Assembly (NCBI RefSeq): GCF_018603885.1
Contig: NZ_JAHGAW010000002.1
Location: forward strand, 248,001-312,000
Origin: Sphingobium nicotianae
GTDB lineage: Bacteria > Pseudomonadota > Alphaproteobacteria > Sphingomonadales > Sphingomonadaceae
Direction of reading: 5' to 3'
DNA: 64,000 bases
The notes below the pieces were generated by a model. It was given only the letters and a program-made list of their open reading frames with translations, was not told the origin of the DNA and searched no databases. This document shows positions 49,956-59,198 of the stretch, piece after piece. How positions within the stretch are numbered: the first letter of the stretch is position 1; each line of letters opens with the position of its first letter. The position numbers and the translations under genes are program-made.

Positions 49956-51451
49956 GGAATATCTTCAAGCAGCGCGGGTTTTTCACCGGTGAACGTCGGA
50001 ACCCCGCGCAGTACGCCCTGGAAGTCGACCAGCGGCGCGCCGAAGCGGAGGCCATCATGGCCGATCCGGAACTCACGAATGGTATCCTCGTGCGAGCCGG
50101 TGCGCTTCTTGATGACTGACATCGCGCGACGAACACGGCCGGACGCCTCGAAATAGCGCAACAATATCACGGTATCGGCCAGATAGGTGACGTCGACCGG
50201 CGCCTTCATGTCGCCAACCAGGCCATGCTGGGCCACAGTCAGGAACGTCGTGGCGCCTTGCCGGTTCAGATATTGCAGGAGTTCATGCATATGCAGCACG
50301 AGCGCATTCTCTTCCGGCATCGCGGCCTGATAGCCGTTGAGACTGTCTATCACGATCGTCCGTACCGCATGTCGCTCGACGCAGTTGCGGACACGTTCCG
50401 AAAACTCGCCGGGTGATAATTCGGCGGCATCGACCTGCTCGATGACCAGATTTCCATCGGCAACCATCTTTTGCAGGTCGATACCGAGCCCGATCGCCCT
50501 GGAGAAAAGCAGGCCGATTTCCTCGTCGAAGATGAACATGGCGGCGCGCTCTCCGCGCGCGACCGCAGCGACCACAAAGGTCAGCACGACCAACGACTTG
50601 CCGGTGCCCGCTGGCCCGAGGACCAACACGCTCGATCCGCGTTCGACGCCGCCGCCCAGAAGCGCGTCCAGTTCTTGCGAGTCACTCCGAAGCATTTCGC
50701 GTGAGAAATCGGTTTTATGCTCGGCCGAGACCAAACGGGGAAAGACCCGGACCCCACCGGTATCGATCACAAAATCATGATAGCCTCCGCGGAAGCGCCG
50801 GCCGCGAAATTTGACGATGCGAAGCCGGCGCCGATCCGGCCCATAGCCCGGCGACAATTCCTCAAGCCGGATCACGCCGTGGGCGACGCTGTGCACTGTC
50901 TTGTCGGCAACGTCGGCCGTGAGGTCGTCGAGCATCAGGATGGTCGCCTGCTGCGTCGAAAAAAAGTGCTTGAGCGCCAGAATTTGCCGTCGGTAGCGTA
51001 GCGAGCTTTGGGCAAGAAGCCGGATTTCGGACAGGCTGTCGAGGACGACCCGATCGGGCTTCAACGCGTCAAAAGCAGCGAAGATCCGCTTGGTGGTCTC
51101 GCCAAGTTCGAGATCCGAGGAATATAGAAGACTCTGCTGCTGCTCGTCGTCGAGCAAGCTCTCCGGAGGCAAGAGCTCGAACAGCTTGATATCCGAAAGA
51201 TCCCAGCCATGGGACTGTGCACTCTCGCGCATCTCATCTTCGGTTTCGGATAGCGTGATGTGAAGGCAACGCTCGCCGTTCCGCGCACCCTCCAGCAGAA
51301 ATTGCGTTGCTATGGTGGTTTTCCCGGTTCCCGGACTTCCCTCAAGCAGGAAGAGCCGACCGCGCGTCAGCCCTCCGCCAAGAATGTCATCGAGGCCCTG
51401 AACGCCTGTGCGTGCGCCAGATGAAAGATCGTCCCGCACGAAAATGCTCAC
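49952..51451 (-). CDS. KaiC-like tandem RecA-type ATPase
   Basis: The 499-residue protein has two KaiC/RecA domains. The first has Walker A LLEGSPGTGKTT and VVLDSLSEIRLL; the second has LVLGPAGTGKSLVV and TIVIDSLNGYQAA. This is the two-domain layout of cyanobacterial KaiC, but no kaiA or kaiB is nearby. In non-cyanobacteria such proteins are tied to stress signalling or a simple timer. The adjacent hybrid kinase could sense its state. An EcfG-type promoter lies 135 bases upstream, which points to the general stress response. Confidence 0.92.
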   Translation of the reverse strand: MSIFVRDDLSSGARTGVQGLDDILGGGLTRGRLFLLEGSPGTGKTTIATQFLLEGARNGERCLHITLSETEDEMRESAQSHGWDLSDIKLFELLPPESLLDDEQQQSLLYSSDLELGETTKRIFAAFDALKPDRVVLDSLSEIRLLAQSSLRYRRQILALKHFFSTQQATILMLDDLTADVADKTVHSVAHGVIRLEELSPGYGPDRRRLRIVKFRGRRFRGGYHDFVIDTGGVRVFPRLVSAEHKTDFSREMLRSDSQELDALLGGGVERGSSVLVLGPAGTGKSLVVLTFVVAAVARGERAAMFIFDEEIGLLFSRAIGLGIDLQKMVADGNLVIEQVDAAELSPGEFSERVRNCVERHAVRTIVIDSLNGYQAAMPEENALVLHMHELLQYLNRQGATTFLTVAQHGLVGDMKAPVDVTYLADTVILLRYFEASGRVRRAMSVIKKRTGSHEDTIREFRIGHDGLRFGAPLVDFQGVLRGVPTFTGEKPALLEDIP

Positions 51452-52001
51452 ACGCCGCCGTTGAGAACAAGCTGCCCGGCGGCGCGCGCCGAGTGAAGGT
51501 TGATCCGCGGGAGGCTGAGATGGAACAAGCCGGTGTCTCCTTCATGCGCCGGTATTCGCGCGGGAACTTGGGAACTCGGGAACCGAACGGTCGAACCGAT
51601 AGAAATGTTCCTCGAAACAGAACAAAGTTGGTGGGGACGGCGGGCGGGACCGGTCGATGCGGAGCCGGCCGTCCCGCTCCCGACCGCCTGAGTGACTCCC
51701 GTTTTTGAGAGCGCGAATACCGGCCGGTCGACATCCGAAATCGAGGTAACAGGCGCCGTCGGCCTGATGATCCCGTTTGACCTCCTGCGGGTTCGATGAT
51801 CTAAGCGCAATCAAACAGGAAAAAGGTCGCGTCCACCTCCTCTTCGTCGGGGATATAGATGGCGCAGGTTCGAGCAGGACGTCGATTTTCGTCCAATTCC
51901 CCAATCTATCCGGGCGAGCCGCCGTATCGGCGGCGCGGTGCGGCCTGCTTCCCCGGACGGCTGCTTGCTGATAATCGTGGATTTGCCGTGGAGACCGTCT
52001 G
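51452..52001. other. Divergent intergenic region between kaiC-like and P450 genes
   Basis: This 550-base stretch holds the EcfG-type promoter of the kaiC-like operon and presumably the P450 promoter. No gene, repeat or RNA was recognised. Confidence 0.5.
51586..51611 (-). promoter_or_regulatory. EcfG-type (general stress sigma) promoter
   Basis: On the minus strand GGAAC (51611-51607) is followed after exactly 17 bases by CGTT (51589-51586). GGAAC-N16/17-CGTT is the consensus of the alphaproteobacterial stress sigma factor EcfG. It points to the kaiC-like gene 135 bases downstream. Confidence 0.65.
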
Positions 52002-53243
52002 ATGGCGGCATCCTCGGTTTCCATTGCGCCGCCGGTCCTGCGCGATCGCGGCGGCGTCGTGATGCAATGGCTGACGCAGGCCGGCATGGGGTTGCTGCCG
52101 CTCGTCTTCCGCGTCTTGCGTCGTGTCCGCCCGATCGCCCGCTTCGGCAACACCTATCTCGTCACGCGCGCCGAGGATGTTCGAGCGGTGTTCGAGACCG
52201 ACGTCGTGTTCGGGGTGCCGTATCTGGCCAAGCTCGACATGGTCATGGATCATCAGCGCTTCATCCTGGGCATGGCGGACGGCCCGGACTACCGCGCCGA
52301 TCTCGCCGCGCTGGAGCGCGTGGTGCGCCGGGACGACCTGCCTCGCCTTGCTGCCACGGTCAGCCGCATGGCGAGCGACATCGTCGAGCGGTCGAACGGC
52401 TGGATCGACGTGGTGAGCGAACTCTCCCGGCCCGTCGCCTTCGATTTCGTCGCCGACTATCTTGGCGTGCCCCGGACGGCAGACGACAGCCTCTATCGAT
52501 GGGGCACGCGCCTCTTCGAATATGTCTTCGTGGCCGATGATAAGCCCTTGCAGGCCGAGGCGGAGCAGATCGCGCCCATCATCCGCGCTCATGTCCAGCG
52601 CGCGATCGAGCAGCGCCGCGCGCATCCGATCGATCGGGACGATGTGCTGTCGCGCTGCCTGGCGCTGCAGGCGGCGGGCGAGCCGGGCTATTCGGACGCG
52701 GTGATCCGCACCGCGCTGGTCGGCCTGGTTGTCGGCGGGCCGCCTCAGCCGCCGATGGTCCTGCCGCACGCGATCGAGCAATTGCTGCGCCGCCCGGCTG
52801 CGCTGGCGCAGGCGCAGGCGGCGGCCCGGGCCGATGAGGACGACAAGCTCTGGGCCTGCCTCATGGAAGCGATGCGGTTCGATCCGATCGCACCCTGGCT
52901 GGCGCGGACCGCGCTCTCGACGCATGAGCTGGCGGTGGGGACGCCTCGCGCCCGCACCATTCCGGCCGGCGCCCATGTGCTGGCCTGCATCGGTTCGGCG
53001 ATGCGCGATCCCGCGCGCGTGCCCGAGCCCGGCGATTATCGGTCCGACCGGCCGGCCGATGCGTACATCCATTTCGGCCATGGCCTGCACGAATGCTTCG
53101 GCCGCCATATCAATCGCGCGACCTTGCACCTCATGCTCAAGCCGCTGCTGGCGCGGCCCAATCTGCGCCGCGCGAAGGGCGCGATGGGCAGGCTGCGCCG
53201 CAAGGGGCTGCTGGCCAGCTCGCTCGTCGTGGAATTCGACTGA
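52002..53243 (+). CDS. Cytochrome P450, atypical I-helix
   Basis: The 413-residue protein has the haem-Cys motif FGHGLHECFGRH (C365) and the ExxR of helix K in MEAMRFDP. Where the I-helix normally carries AGxET or AGxDT, it reads LVVGGPPQPPMV. That lacks the acid-alcohol pair needed for O2 activation by electron transfer, and two prolines would kink the helix. No ferredoxin or reductase gene is nearby. A peroxygenase or peroxide-isomerase mechanism is therefore more likely than a classical monooxygenase (inference). The next gene, 56 bases on, is a DyP-type peroxidase, which also uses peroxide. Confidence 0.88.
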   Translation: MAASSVSIAPPVLRDRGGVVMQWLTQAGMGLLPLVFRVLRRVRPIARFGNTYLVTRAEDVRAVFETDVVFGVPYLAKLDMVMDHQRFILGMADGPDYRADLAALERVVRRDDLPRLAATVSRMASDIVERSNGWIDVVSELSRPVAFDFVADYLGVPRTADDSLYRWGTRLFEYVFVADDKPLQAEAEQIAPIIRAHVQRAIEQRRAHPIDRDDVLSRCLALQAAGEPGYSDAVIRTALVGLVVGGPPQPPMVLPHAIEQLLRRPAALAQAQAAARADEDDKLWACLMEAMRFDPIAPWLARTALSTHELAVGTPRARTIPAGAHVLACIGSAMRDPARVPEPGDYRSDRPADAYIHFGHGLHECFGRHINRATLHLMLKPLLARPNLRRAKGAMGRLRRKGLLASSLVVEFD

Positions 53244-53299
53244 ATGCCGCGCCGGGACCGACCGCAATTTCCTCGCTTTCCGACAGAAAGGACGCGTCC

Positions 53300-56200
53300 A
53301 TGACGCAATCGATGATCACCGTTGCCGTGCGGATCGACGCCGCGCAGGTCGAGGCCGCGCAGGCGCTCATCGACACGTCGCTCGGCAATCCGGCCCGCGA
53401 GGTCGGCCTCGCCATCGCCGGCGATCCGACGCTGGAGGAGGAGAAGTTCGTCCATTTCGGGAGCCTCCACGCCATTCGCTCGCATAGGCCGGGGCGGGGC
53501 TATCTGGTGCTGGAAATGTCGGCCGATGGCGAACCGCGACAGATTCTCGAACGGCTGGCGACACGGGCCGGGGACGCGTTCCTGCCGATCTTCCGGATCG
53601 CCAAGGAGAGCCTGCGGAAGGAGGATCTCGCGACATTCCTGATCGGCCATCTGGTGACGGTCGGGCATGGCCTGTTCCAGACCGCCGGACTCTGCTTCGC
53701 GGGTATTCCGGGGCGCACGGTCGGCGAGATCGAGAATGAGGCGGCACTGGCGCGGGAGATCGCGCGCCTGCTGGCAGGGCACGAGGAGCAGGCATCCGCG
53801 CTTGCGCATCTCGAGGCGGTGCGCGCCGCTTTGTCCGCGGATCCGCAATGGTCCTGGGCGAAGGCGCCGCCGCCGCCGGTGCCGCCGCATCCCCGCGCCG
53901 ATCCGACGCCCGGCGAAACGCTCAAGGCGCTCATTCCGGGCTTCATCAAGACCTTCCTGTGGCCCGCGCTGCTGATCTTCCTGCCGCTCTCCGTCTGGTT
54001 GGCCTGGCCGGCCGGCGGCTGGCCCTGGCCGCCGGTGGACGGATCGTCCTGGCCGCATCTGGTCACGACCGGCGTGGCGTTCGCACTCTACGCCACGCTG
54101 TTGCTGGTGCTGGAAGTCGTCACCCTCCTGCTCATGGTCTATCTCGCTTTCTCCCGTGCGGAAGCGGCCGATGTCCCCTCCGACACGGCGCCGACCTTCG
54201 ATGATGCCTGCGAGATGTTCGCGCACGAAAATGCGCCCGGCTACGCGCACAACCACATGCTCTCGCACACCATCCGCAAGCCCGGCCTGCTGCGCTATCT
54301 TACCACGCGGCTCGCTTTCTGGATCATTGCGGCGCGGACGGCGCTCAATCCGCGCGTCGGCCATCTCGGCGACATCGGCACCATCCATTTCGCGCGCTGG
54401 GTGACGATCCCGGGCACGCGCGATCTGCTCTTCTTCTCCAACTATGGCGGGAGCTGGGAAAGCTATCTGGAGGATTTCATCACCAAGGCGCATGAGGGGC
54501 TGACCGGCGCCTGGTCCAACACCATCGGCTTTCCGCGCACGACCAACCTGTTCTTCGACGGCGCGACGGATGGCGAGCGGTTCAAGCGTTTCGCCCGGCA
54601 GAGCATGCGCTACACGCCCTTCTGGTACAGCGCCTATCCGACGCTCACGACCGCCAACATCCGCGACCATGCGGCGATCCGCCGTGGCCTGCATGTCGAG
54701 ACCGAGACGGAGGCGGCCGAGTGGTTGACCCTGTTCGGCTCCGCGCGGCGGCCGGCCGAGAAGCTCGATACGCCGCAGATCCAGAGCATCGTCTTTGGCG
54801 GCATGGGTTTCAAGCCGGAGGGACGGGTCGTTACGATCCGTCTGGGCGACGACATTGCCGCCAATCAGGCCGCGCTCGCCGAGATCTTCCCGGCGATGAG
54901 CTTCAACGACGGGCGCTATATCGCGCGCGAGGCGGTGGTGACGATCGGCGTCACCTGCAGCGGTCTTGCCAAGCTGGGCCTGCCCGAGGATGCGGTCGAG
55001 AGCTTCCCGGCCGCGTTTCTCCTCGGCATGCGCGGCGAGGGGCGTGCCCGCATCCTGGGCGACGATCCCAATGCGGACTGGTGGTGGGACAAGGACGCCG
55101 TCGACGGCGTCCTGCTGGTCTATGGCGACACGGTCGAAGCCGTCGCGGCGCTGACCGACATGATCGCCAGGGCGCTGCCGCCCGGCGCGCGCCTCGTCGA
55201 CCAGATCGATCTCGTCCGGGTCGCCGGGGAGCTGACCGACCGCAAGGAGCCGTTCGGCTTCGTCGACGGCATCTCGCAGCCTGCCATTCGCGGCACCTAT
55301 CGCGGGCTGCGCAATGCCGATCCGATCCATCTCGTCGAGCCGGGCGAGATCATCCTGGGCTATCCCGACAATCGCCGGAGCATTCCGACCGGCCCGATGC
55401 TCAGGGCGAAGGACGACCCCGCCATGATGCTGCCGATCGCGGGGGACGATCATGAATTCGAGGATCAGATCGGCGCGAACCCGCGCCTCGTCGGCATGAA
55501 CGGCAGCTTCCTCGTCGTGCGCCAGCTCGAGCAGCATCACGAGCGCTTCTGGGACTATTGCACGGCGCAGGCGAAGAGCTTCTCCGCGCGCTTTCCGGAG
55601 CCGGTGATCTGCGACGCGGAGTTCATCGCCGCCAAGATGATCGGGCGCTGGACCGACGGCTCGTCGCTGGTGCGCAATCCCTATATGTCGGCGAGCCGGC
55701 TCAAGCAGCTCTCCGGCAAGGCCAGCGCCCCGCAGCTCAAGCGCGAGAAGACCCACCCCGCCAACATGGCTGCGACGCCGATCGAGGCGGCCGACCGGGA
55801 AGCGGCGGCGACGCCGGCGGTCAAGCCGGACAATGACTATCTGTTCGGCACCGAGGACCCGCAGGGGCTGCGCTGCCCCTATGGCGCGCATGTCCGCCGC
55901 GCCAACCCGCGCGACAGCCTCGATCCGGGGTCCATGGAGCAGGTCGAGATCACCAACCGCCACCGCATCCTGCGGATCGGGCGCGGCTTCGCGGCGCGCG
56001 AAGGGCGCTCGTCCGGCCTCATGTTCATGTGCCTCAATGCCGACATCGAGCGGCAGTTCGAATTCATCCAGCAGACCTGGATGGGGAGCGTGAAATTCCA
56101 CGGGCTGGATGCGGAGACCGACCCGATCGCCGTCGCCGGCACGGCCGGGAGCAATGGCTTCACCGTCCCGGTGCGCACCGGCCCGGTCGCGCTGGCGCCG

Positions 56201-56317
56201 ATGCCCAACTTCGTGACGTTGCGCGGCGGCGGCTACTTCTTCGTGCCCGGTCGCCATCTGCTGCGCTATCTCGCGAATGGCGGCCCGAGCGCGAAAGGCC
56301 GTGCCGCGCGCGTCTAG
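53300..56317 (+). CDS. Large membrane-anchored DyP-type haem peroxidase
   Basis: The 1005-residue protein is about three times the size of an ordinary DyP peroxidase. Residues 1-190 form a ferredoxin-like (EthD/DyP-like) domain. A Pro-rich linker (APPPPVPPHP) and two membrane helices at about 215-290 come next. A second ferredoxin-like domain (about 300-460) has FARWVTIPGTRDLLFFSN, and the catalytic DyP domain runs from about 480 to the end. The catalytic GFVDGISQPAI (Asp656) and proximal haem His864 in YGAHVRRANPRD are present. Domain limits are by eye. AAAGGA precedes the ATG. It is co-directional with the P450 and an MFS gene. Substrate unknown. Confidence 0.88.
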   Translation: MTQSMITVAVRIDAAQVEAAQALIDTSLGNPAREVGLAIAGDPTLEEEKFVHFGSLHAIRSHRPGRGYLVLEMSADGEPRQILERLATRAGDAFLPIFRIAKESLRKEDLATFLIGHLVTVGHGLFQTAGLCFAGIPGRTVGEIENEAALAREIARLLAGHEEQASALAHLEAVRAALSADPQWSWAKAPPPPVPPHPRADPTPGETLKALIPGFIKTFLWPALLIFLPLSVWLAWPAGGWPWPPVDGSSWPHLVTTGVAFALYATLLLVLEVVTLLLMVYLAFSRAEAADVPSDTAPTFDDACEMFAHENAPGYAHNHMLSHTIRKPGLLRYLTTRLAFWIIAARTALNPRVGHLGDIGTIHFARWVTIPGTRDLLFFSNYGGSWESYLEDFITKAHEGLTGAWSNTIGFPRTTNLFFDGATDGERFKRFARQSMRYTPFWYSAYPTLTTANIRDHAAIRRGLHVETETEAAEWLTLFGSARRPAEKLDTPQIQSIVFGGMGFKPEGRVVTIRLGDDIAANQAALAEIFPAMSFNDGRYIAREAVVTIGVTCSGLAKLGLPEDAVESFPAAFLLGMRGEGRARILGDDPNADWWWDKDAVDGVLLVYGDTVEAVAALTDMIARALPPGARLVDQIDLVRVAGELTDRKEPFGFVDGISQPAIRGTYRGLRNADPIHLVEPGEIILGYPDNRRSIPTGPMLRAKDDPAMMLPIAGDDHEFEDQIGANPRLVGMNGSFLVVRQLEQHHERFWDYCTAQAKSFSARFPEPVICDAEFIAAKMIGRWTDGSSLVRNPYMSASRLKQLSGKASAPQLKREKTHPANMAATPIEAADREAAATPAVKPDNDYLFGTEDPQGLRCPYGAHVRRANPRDSLDPGSMEQVEITNRHRILRIGRGFAAREGRSSGLMFMCLNADIERQFEFIQQTWMGSVKFHGLDAETDPIAVAGTAGSNGFTVPVRTGPVALAPMPNFVTLRGGGYFFVPGRHLLRYLANGGPSAKGRAARV

Positions 56318-56429
56318 AGGTGTTCCGCACCCTTCCCGTTCGACGCGAACGGACGGTTGCTGCTCGGGCCGATCGGTTCCCTGCCGATAGCGCTTGGCAA
56401 GGCCGGGCTTCCCCGGCATCTGCGCCGGC

Positions 56430-57791
56430 ATGACCGTGACCTTTCGTGAGAATGCCGCCGAGCTGGACGGCCTGCCAACGCCGCGCCGCACCTGGGCGGC
56501 GGCGGGCCTGTGGATCGGCATGGCGATGTCGGTCATCGATTCCTCGATCGTCAACATCGCGCTGCCGACCATCTCCCGCGACCTCTCGGTCAGCTCGGCG
56601 ACGACGACCTGGATCGTCACCGCCTATCAGATCGCGATCGTGATGACGCTGCTGCCGATGGCGGCGCTGGGGGAGCGGCTGGGCTATCACCGCGTCTATC
56701 TCGGTGGGCTCGTGCTGTTCATCCTGATGTCGGTCTGCTGCGCGTTCGCGCCGGGACTCGAAGCGCTGGCCGCGTTCCGCTTCGTTCAGGGCCTCGGCGC
56801 GGCGGCGATGATGGGCGTGAACGGTGCGCAGCTCCGGTTCGTCTGGCCGCGCGCGCTGCTGGGCCGCGGCATTGCCTATAATGCGGTCGTCGTCTCGTGC
56901 ACCGCTGCGGCCGGCCCCGGCCTTGCCGGCTTCCTGCTGACCATTGCGGACTGGCCCTGGCTCTTTCTGGTGAACGTGCCGATCGGCCTGCTCGCGCTCG
57001 CTCTGGTCCTGGGCTTCGGGCCGCGCACGCCGGCGGCAACCTCCACGTTCGACTATCCCGGTGCGGCGCTGAACGCGATCATGTTCTGCGCGCTCTTCCT
57101 CGCCGCCTCGGAAGCGGTGCATGGCGGGCCGTCGCTGTGGCTCGCCGGGTGCATGCTGACCGGGCTCGCCGCGGGCGCCGCGCTGGTGGCGCGGAGCCGG
57201 TCGAACACGCGGCCGATGATCCCCTTCGACCTCATCCGGATCAAGCGCATGCAGAAGGCCTATGGCGCGTCGATCTGCGCCTTCGCGGCGCAGATGTGCA
57301 TGCTGGTCTCGCTGCCGTTCCTGCTCGAAGGCCAGCTGCATCTCGATGTCGCCACCGTCGGCTTCCTGCTGCTGTCCCTGCCGATCATGATCGCCTTGTC
57401 TTCCCCGGTCGCCGGGCACATGGCGGACAAGCACTGGGCCGGGCTGATGAGCGCGCTGGGGCTCTGTCTCAATGCCGCCGCGCTGGTGGCGCTGGCGGTC
57501 ATGATCCGGCATCATGCGCCGCTCGCGGCGCTTGCTGCGGCTCTGGCCTGCTGCGGCCTCGGCTTCGGGCTGTTCCAGTCGCCCAACAACAATGTGATGC
57601 TGCGCACCGGGCCGCTCGATCGCGCCGGTGCCGCGTCCGGCATGCAATCGACCTGCCGGCTCACCGGCCAGACGATCGGCGCGCTGCTCGCTGCCCTGGC
57701 GCTGCGTTTCCCGCAGCTCGGCGCCGAGGCCGCGCTTTACCTCTCGGCCGGTCTCACCTTGTGCGCGGCGGCGTTCGCCCGGGCGCGATGA
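56430..57791 (+). CDS. MFS transporter, DHA2-like drug/product exporter
   Basis: The 453-residue protein has about 14 hydrophobic segments. The family motifs are MAMSVIDSSIVNIALPTISRD in the first helix, LGERLGYHRVYLGGLVLF (motif A) and AAAGPGLAGFLL (motif C of antiporters). It resembles EmrB-like proton antiporters that export drugs or metabolites. It starts 112 bases after the DyP gene, in the same direction. The simplest reading is export of a product, or a toxic substrate, of the P450/DyP pair. Confidence 0.88.
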   Translation: MTVTFRENAAELDGLPTPRRTWAAAGLWIGMAMSVIDSSIVNIALPTISRDLSVSSATTTWIVTAYQIAIVMTLLPMAALGERLGYHRVYLGGLVLFILMSVCCAFAPGLEALAAFRFVQGLGAAAMMGVNGAQLRFVWPRALLGRGIAYNAVVVSCTAAAGPGLAGFLLTIADWPWLFLVNVPIGLLALALVLGFGPRTPAATSTFDYPGAALNAIMFCALFLAASEAVHGGPSLWLAGCMLTGLAAGAALVARSRSNTRPMIPFDLIRIKRMQKAYGASICAFAAQMCMLVSLPFLLEGQLHLDVATVGFLLLSLPIMIALSSPVAGHMADKHWAGLMSALGLCLNAAALVALAVMIRHHAPLAALAAALACCGLGFGLFQSPNNNVMLRTGPLDRAGAASGMQSTCRLTGQTIGALLAALALRFPQLGAEAALYLSAGLTLCAAAFARAR

Positions 57792-57794
57792 CGC

Positions 57795-59003
57795 TCATTC
57801 GTGGCGCAGCGCGTCGATCGGGTTGAGACTGGCCGCGCGCCGCGCCGGGAAATAGCCGAAGACCACGCCGATCACGCCCGAAATCAGGAAGGCGAAGGCA
57901 TTGATCTGCGGATCGAAGGTCCAGGGCACCTGCATGACGGGGGTGAGGACACCGATGACAAGCTGGGCGATCAGGAGTCCGATGACACCGCCAAGGCAGG
58001 ACAGCACGACCGCCTCGACCAGGAACTGCATCAGCACCTCGCTCGCGACGGCCCCGATGGCCAGGCGGATGCCGATCTCGCGGGTGCGCTCGGTCACCGA
58101 GACGAGCATGATGTTCATGATGCCGATACCGCCGACGACGAGGCTGATGCCCGCCACCGCCGCGACGATCTGGGTCAACATGGTCGTGGTGCTGGTGAGC
58201 GTGTCGCTGATCTGCTTGGTGTCGAAGATGTTGAAGTCGTCCGGCTTGCCGCCGGTCAGGTGGCGACGGTCGCGCAGCAGGTCCGTCAGCGTCGAGGTGA
58301 CCTGCGCCGTCGAATAGGCCTGATCAACGCCGACGAGGATCATCCGCACGTCGGTCGAGCCGGTGAAACGGCGCTGCACCGTCTTGAGCGGCATGATCAC
58401 GACATCGTCCTGATCGCCGCCGAACCCTGCCTGGCCGCGCGTCGAGAGCAGGCCGATGACATCGCAGCTGATGTCACCGATGCGGAAGCGCTTGCCGATG
58501 GGCTCGACATTGCGGAACAGGTTCTTCGCGACGGTCGAGCCGATGATGCAGACGGCCTTGCCGGCGCCTTCCTCGGCCGGCGTGAACAGGCGCCCGGCGG
58601 TCAGCGGCCAGGGCTGCACGACGAAATAGGCCGAGGTCGTCCCGTTGATCGTCGTCGACCAGTTGGCGCCCTCATAGATCGCCGTCGCGGTCGACTGCGC
58701 CTGCGGGGCGACGGCGGTGACGCCCGTCACCTGTTGCTGGATCGCGGTGACGTCGGCCGGCTCGAAATCCGGCGGGCGTGGGCCGCCGCCGCCACGCCCG
58801 AAGCCTTGCCCCGGCCGCACCTGCAGGATGTTGGTGCCGAGCGCGGCGATCTGCTGCTGCACGGCGGCGGTCGTCGCCTTGCCCAGCGTCACCATTGTCA
58901 CCACGGCCGCGACGCCGATGATGATGCCGAGCGTGGTCAGGAACGAGCGCAGCTTGTGGCGCAGGATCGAGCGCAGCGCGAGGAGGAAGGTCGTACCGAG
59001 CAT
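57795..59003 (-). CDS. MacB-type ABC transporter permease
   Basis: The 402-residue protein has an N-terminal helix ([23 protein letters not shown]), a large periplasmic domain (about 50-270) and three C-terminal helices. [25 protein letters not shown] and [18 protein letters not shown] are the MacB/FtsX signatures. Unlike E. coli MacB the ATPase is a separate gene, at 59199. It is the last gene of a four-gene efflux operon with the outer-membrane factor, adaptor and ATPase. Confidence 0.94.
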   Translation of the reverse strand: MLGTTFLLALRSILRHKLRSFLTTLGIIIGVAAVVTMVTLGKATTAAVQQQIAALGTNILQVRPGQGFGRGGGGPRPPDFEPADVTAIQQQVTGVTAVAPQAQSTATAIYEGANWSTTINGTTSAYFVVQPWPLTAGRLFTPAEEGAGKAVCIIGSTVAKNLFRNVEPIGKRFRIGDISCDVIGLLSTRGQAGFGGDQDDVVIMPLKTVQRRFTGSTDVRMILVGVDQAYSTAQVTSTLTDLLRDRRHLTGGKPDDFNIFDTKQISDTLTSTTTMLTQIVAAVAGISLVVGGIGIMNIMLVSVTERTREIGIRLAIGAVASEVLMQFLVEAVVLSCLGGVIGLLIAQLVIGVLTPVMQVPWTFDPQINAFAFLISGVIGVVFGYFPARRAASLNPIDALRHE

Positions 59004-59011
59004 CTTCTTAG

Positions 59012-59181
59012 CCCCTCCTCTTCAGAGGAGGCGCATCGGGCCGGTCATGCCCCCGGCATGACCTGAACAGCGCGGGGCGCTGTTCACCCCATGCGGGGGT
59101 GGTGCTGGAGGGTACCAATATGTTGCTGCGCAACCAATGCTGCGCACCACCACACTCGCCTCCTCCTCTGAAGAGGAGGGG
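59012..59181. repeat. Hairpin-rich inverted-repeat element between ABC genes
   Basis: A 20-base sequence at 59012-59031 is repeated as its exact reverse complement at 59162-59181. Between them lie three smaller perfect hairpins: 59043-59050 with 59056-59063, 59065-59072 with 59078-59085, and 59086-59090 with 59096-59100. The element fills the gap between the permease and ATPase genes. It looks like a REP- or MITE-type dispersed repeat; no transposase is encoded. Confidence 0.75.
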
Positions 59182-59198
59182 AGATTGGATGGTCGCAC

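Noticed and set aside
53036..56620. Minus-strand open frame of 1194 codons opposite the DyP gene
   Set aside because: The plus strand has the haem His, GFVDG motif and a ribosome site. The antisense product has no domain pattern.
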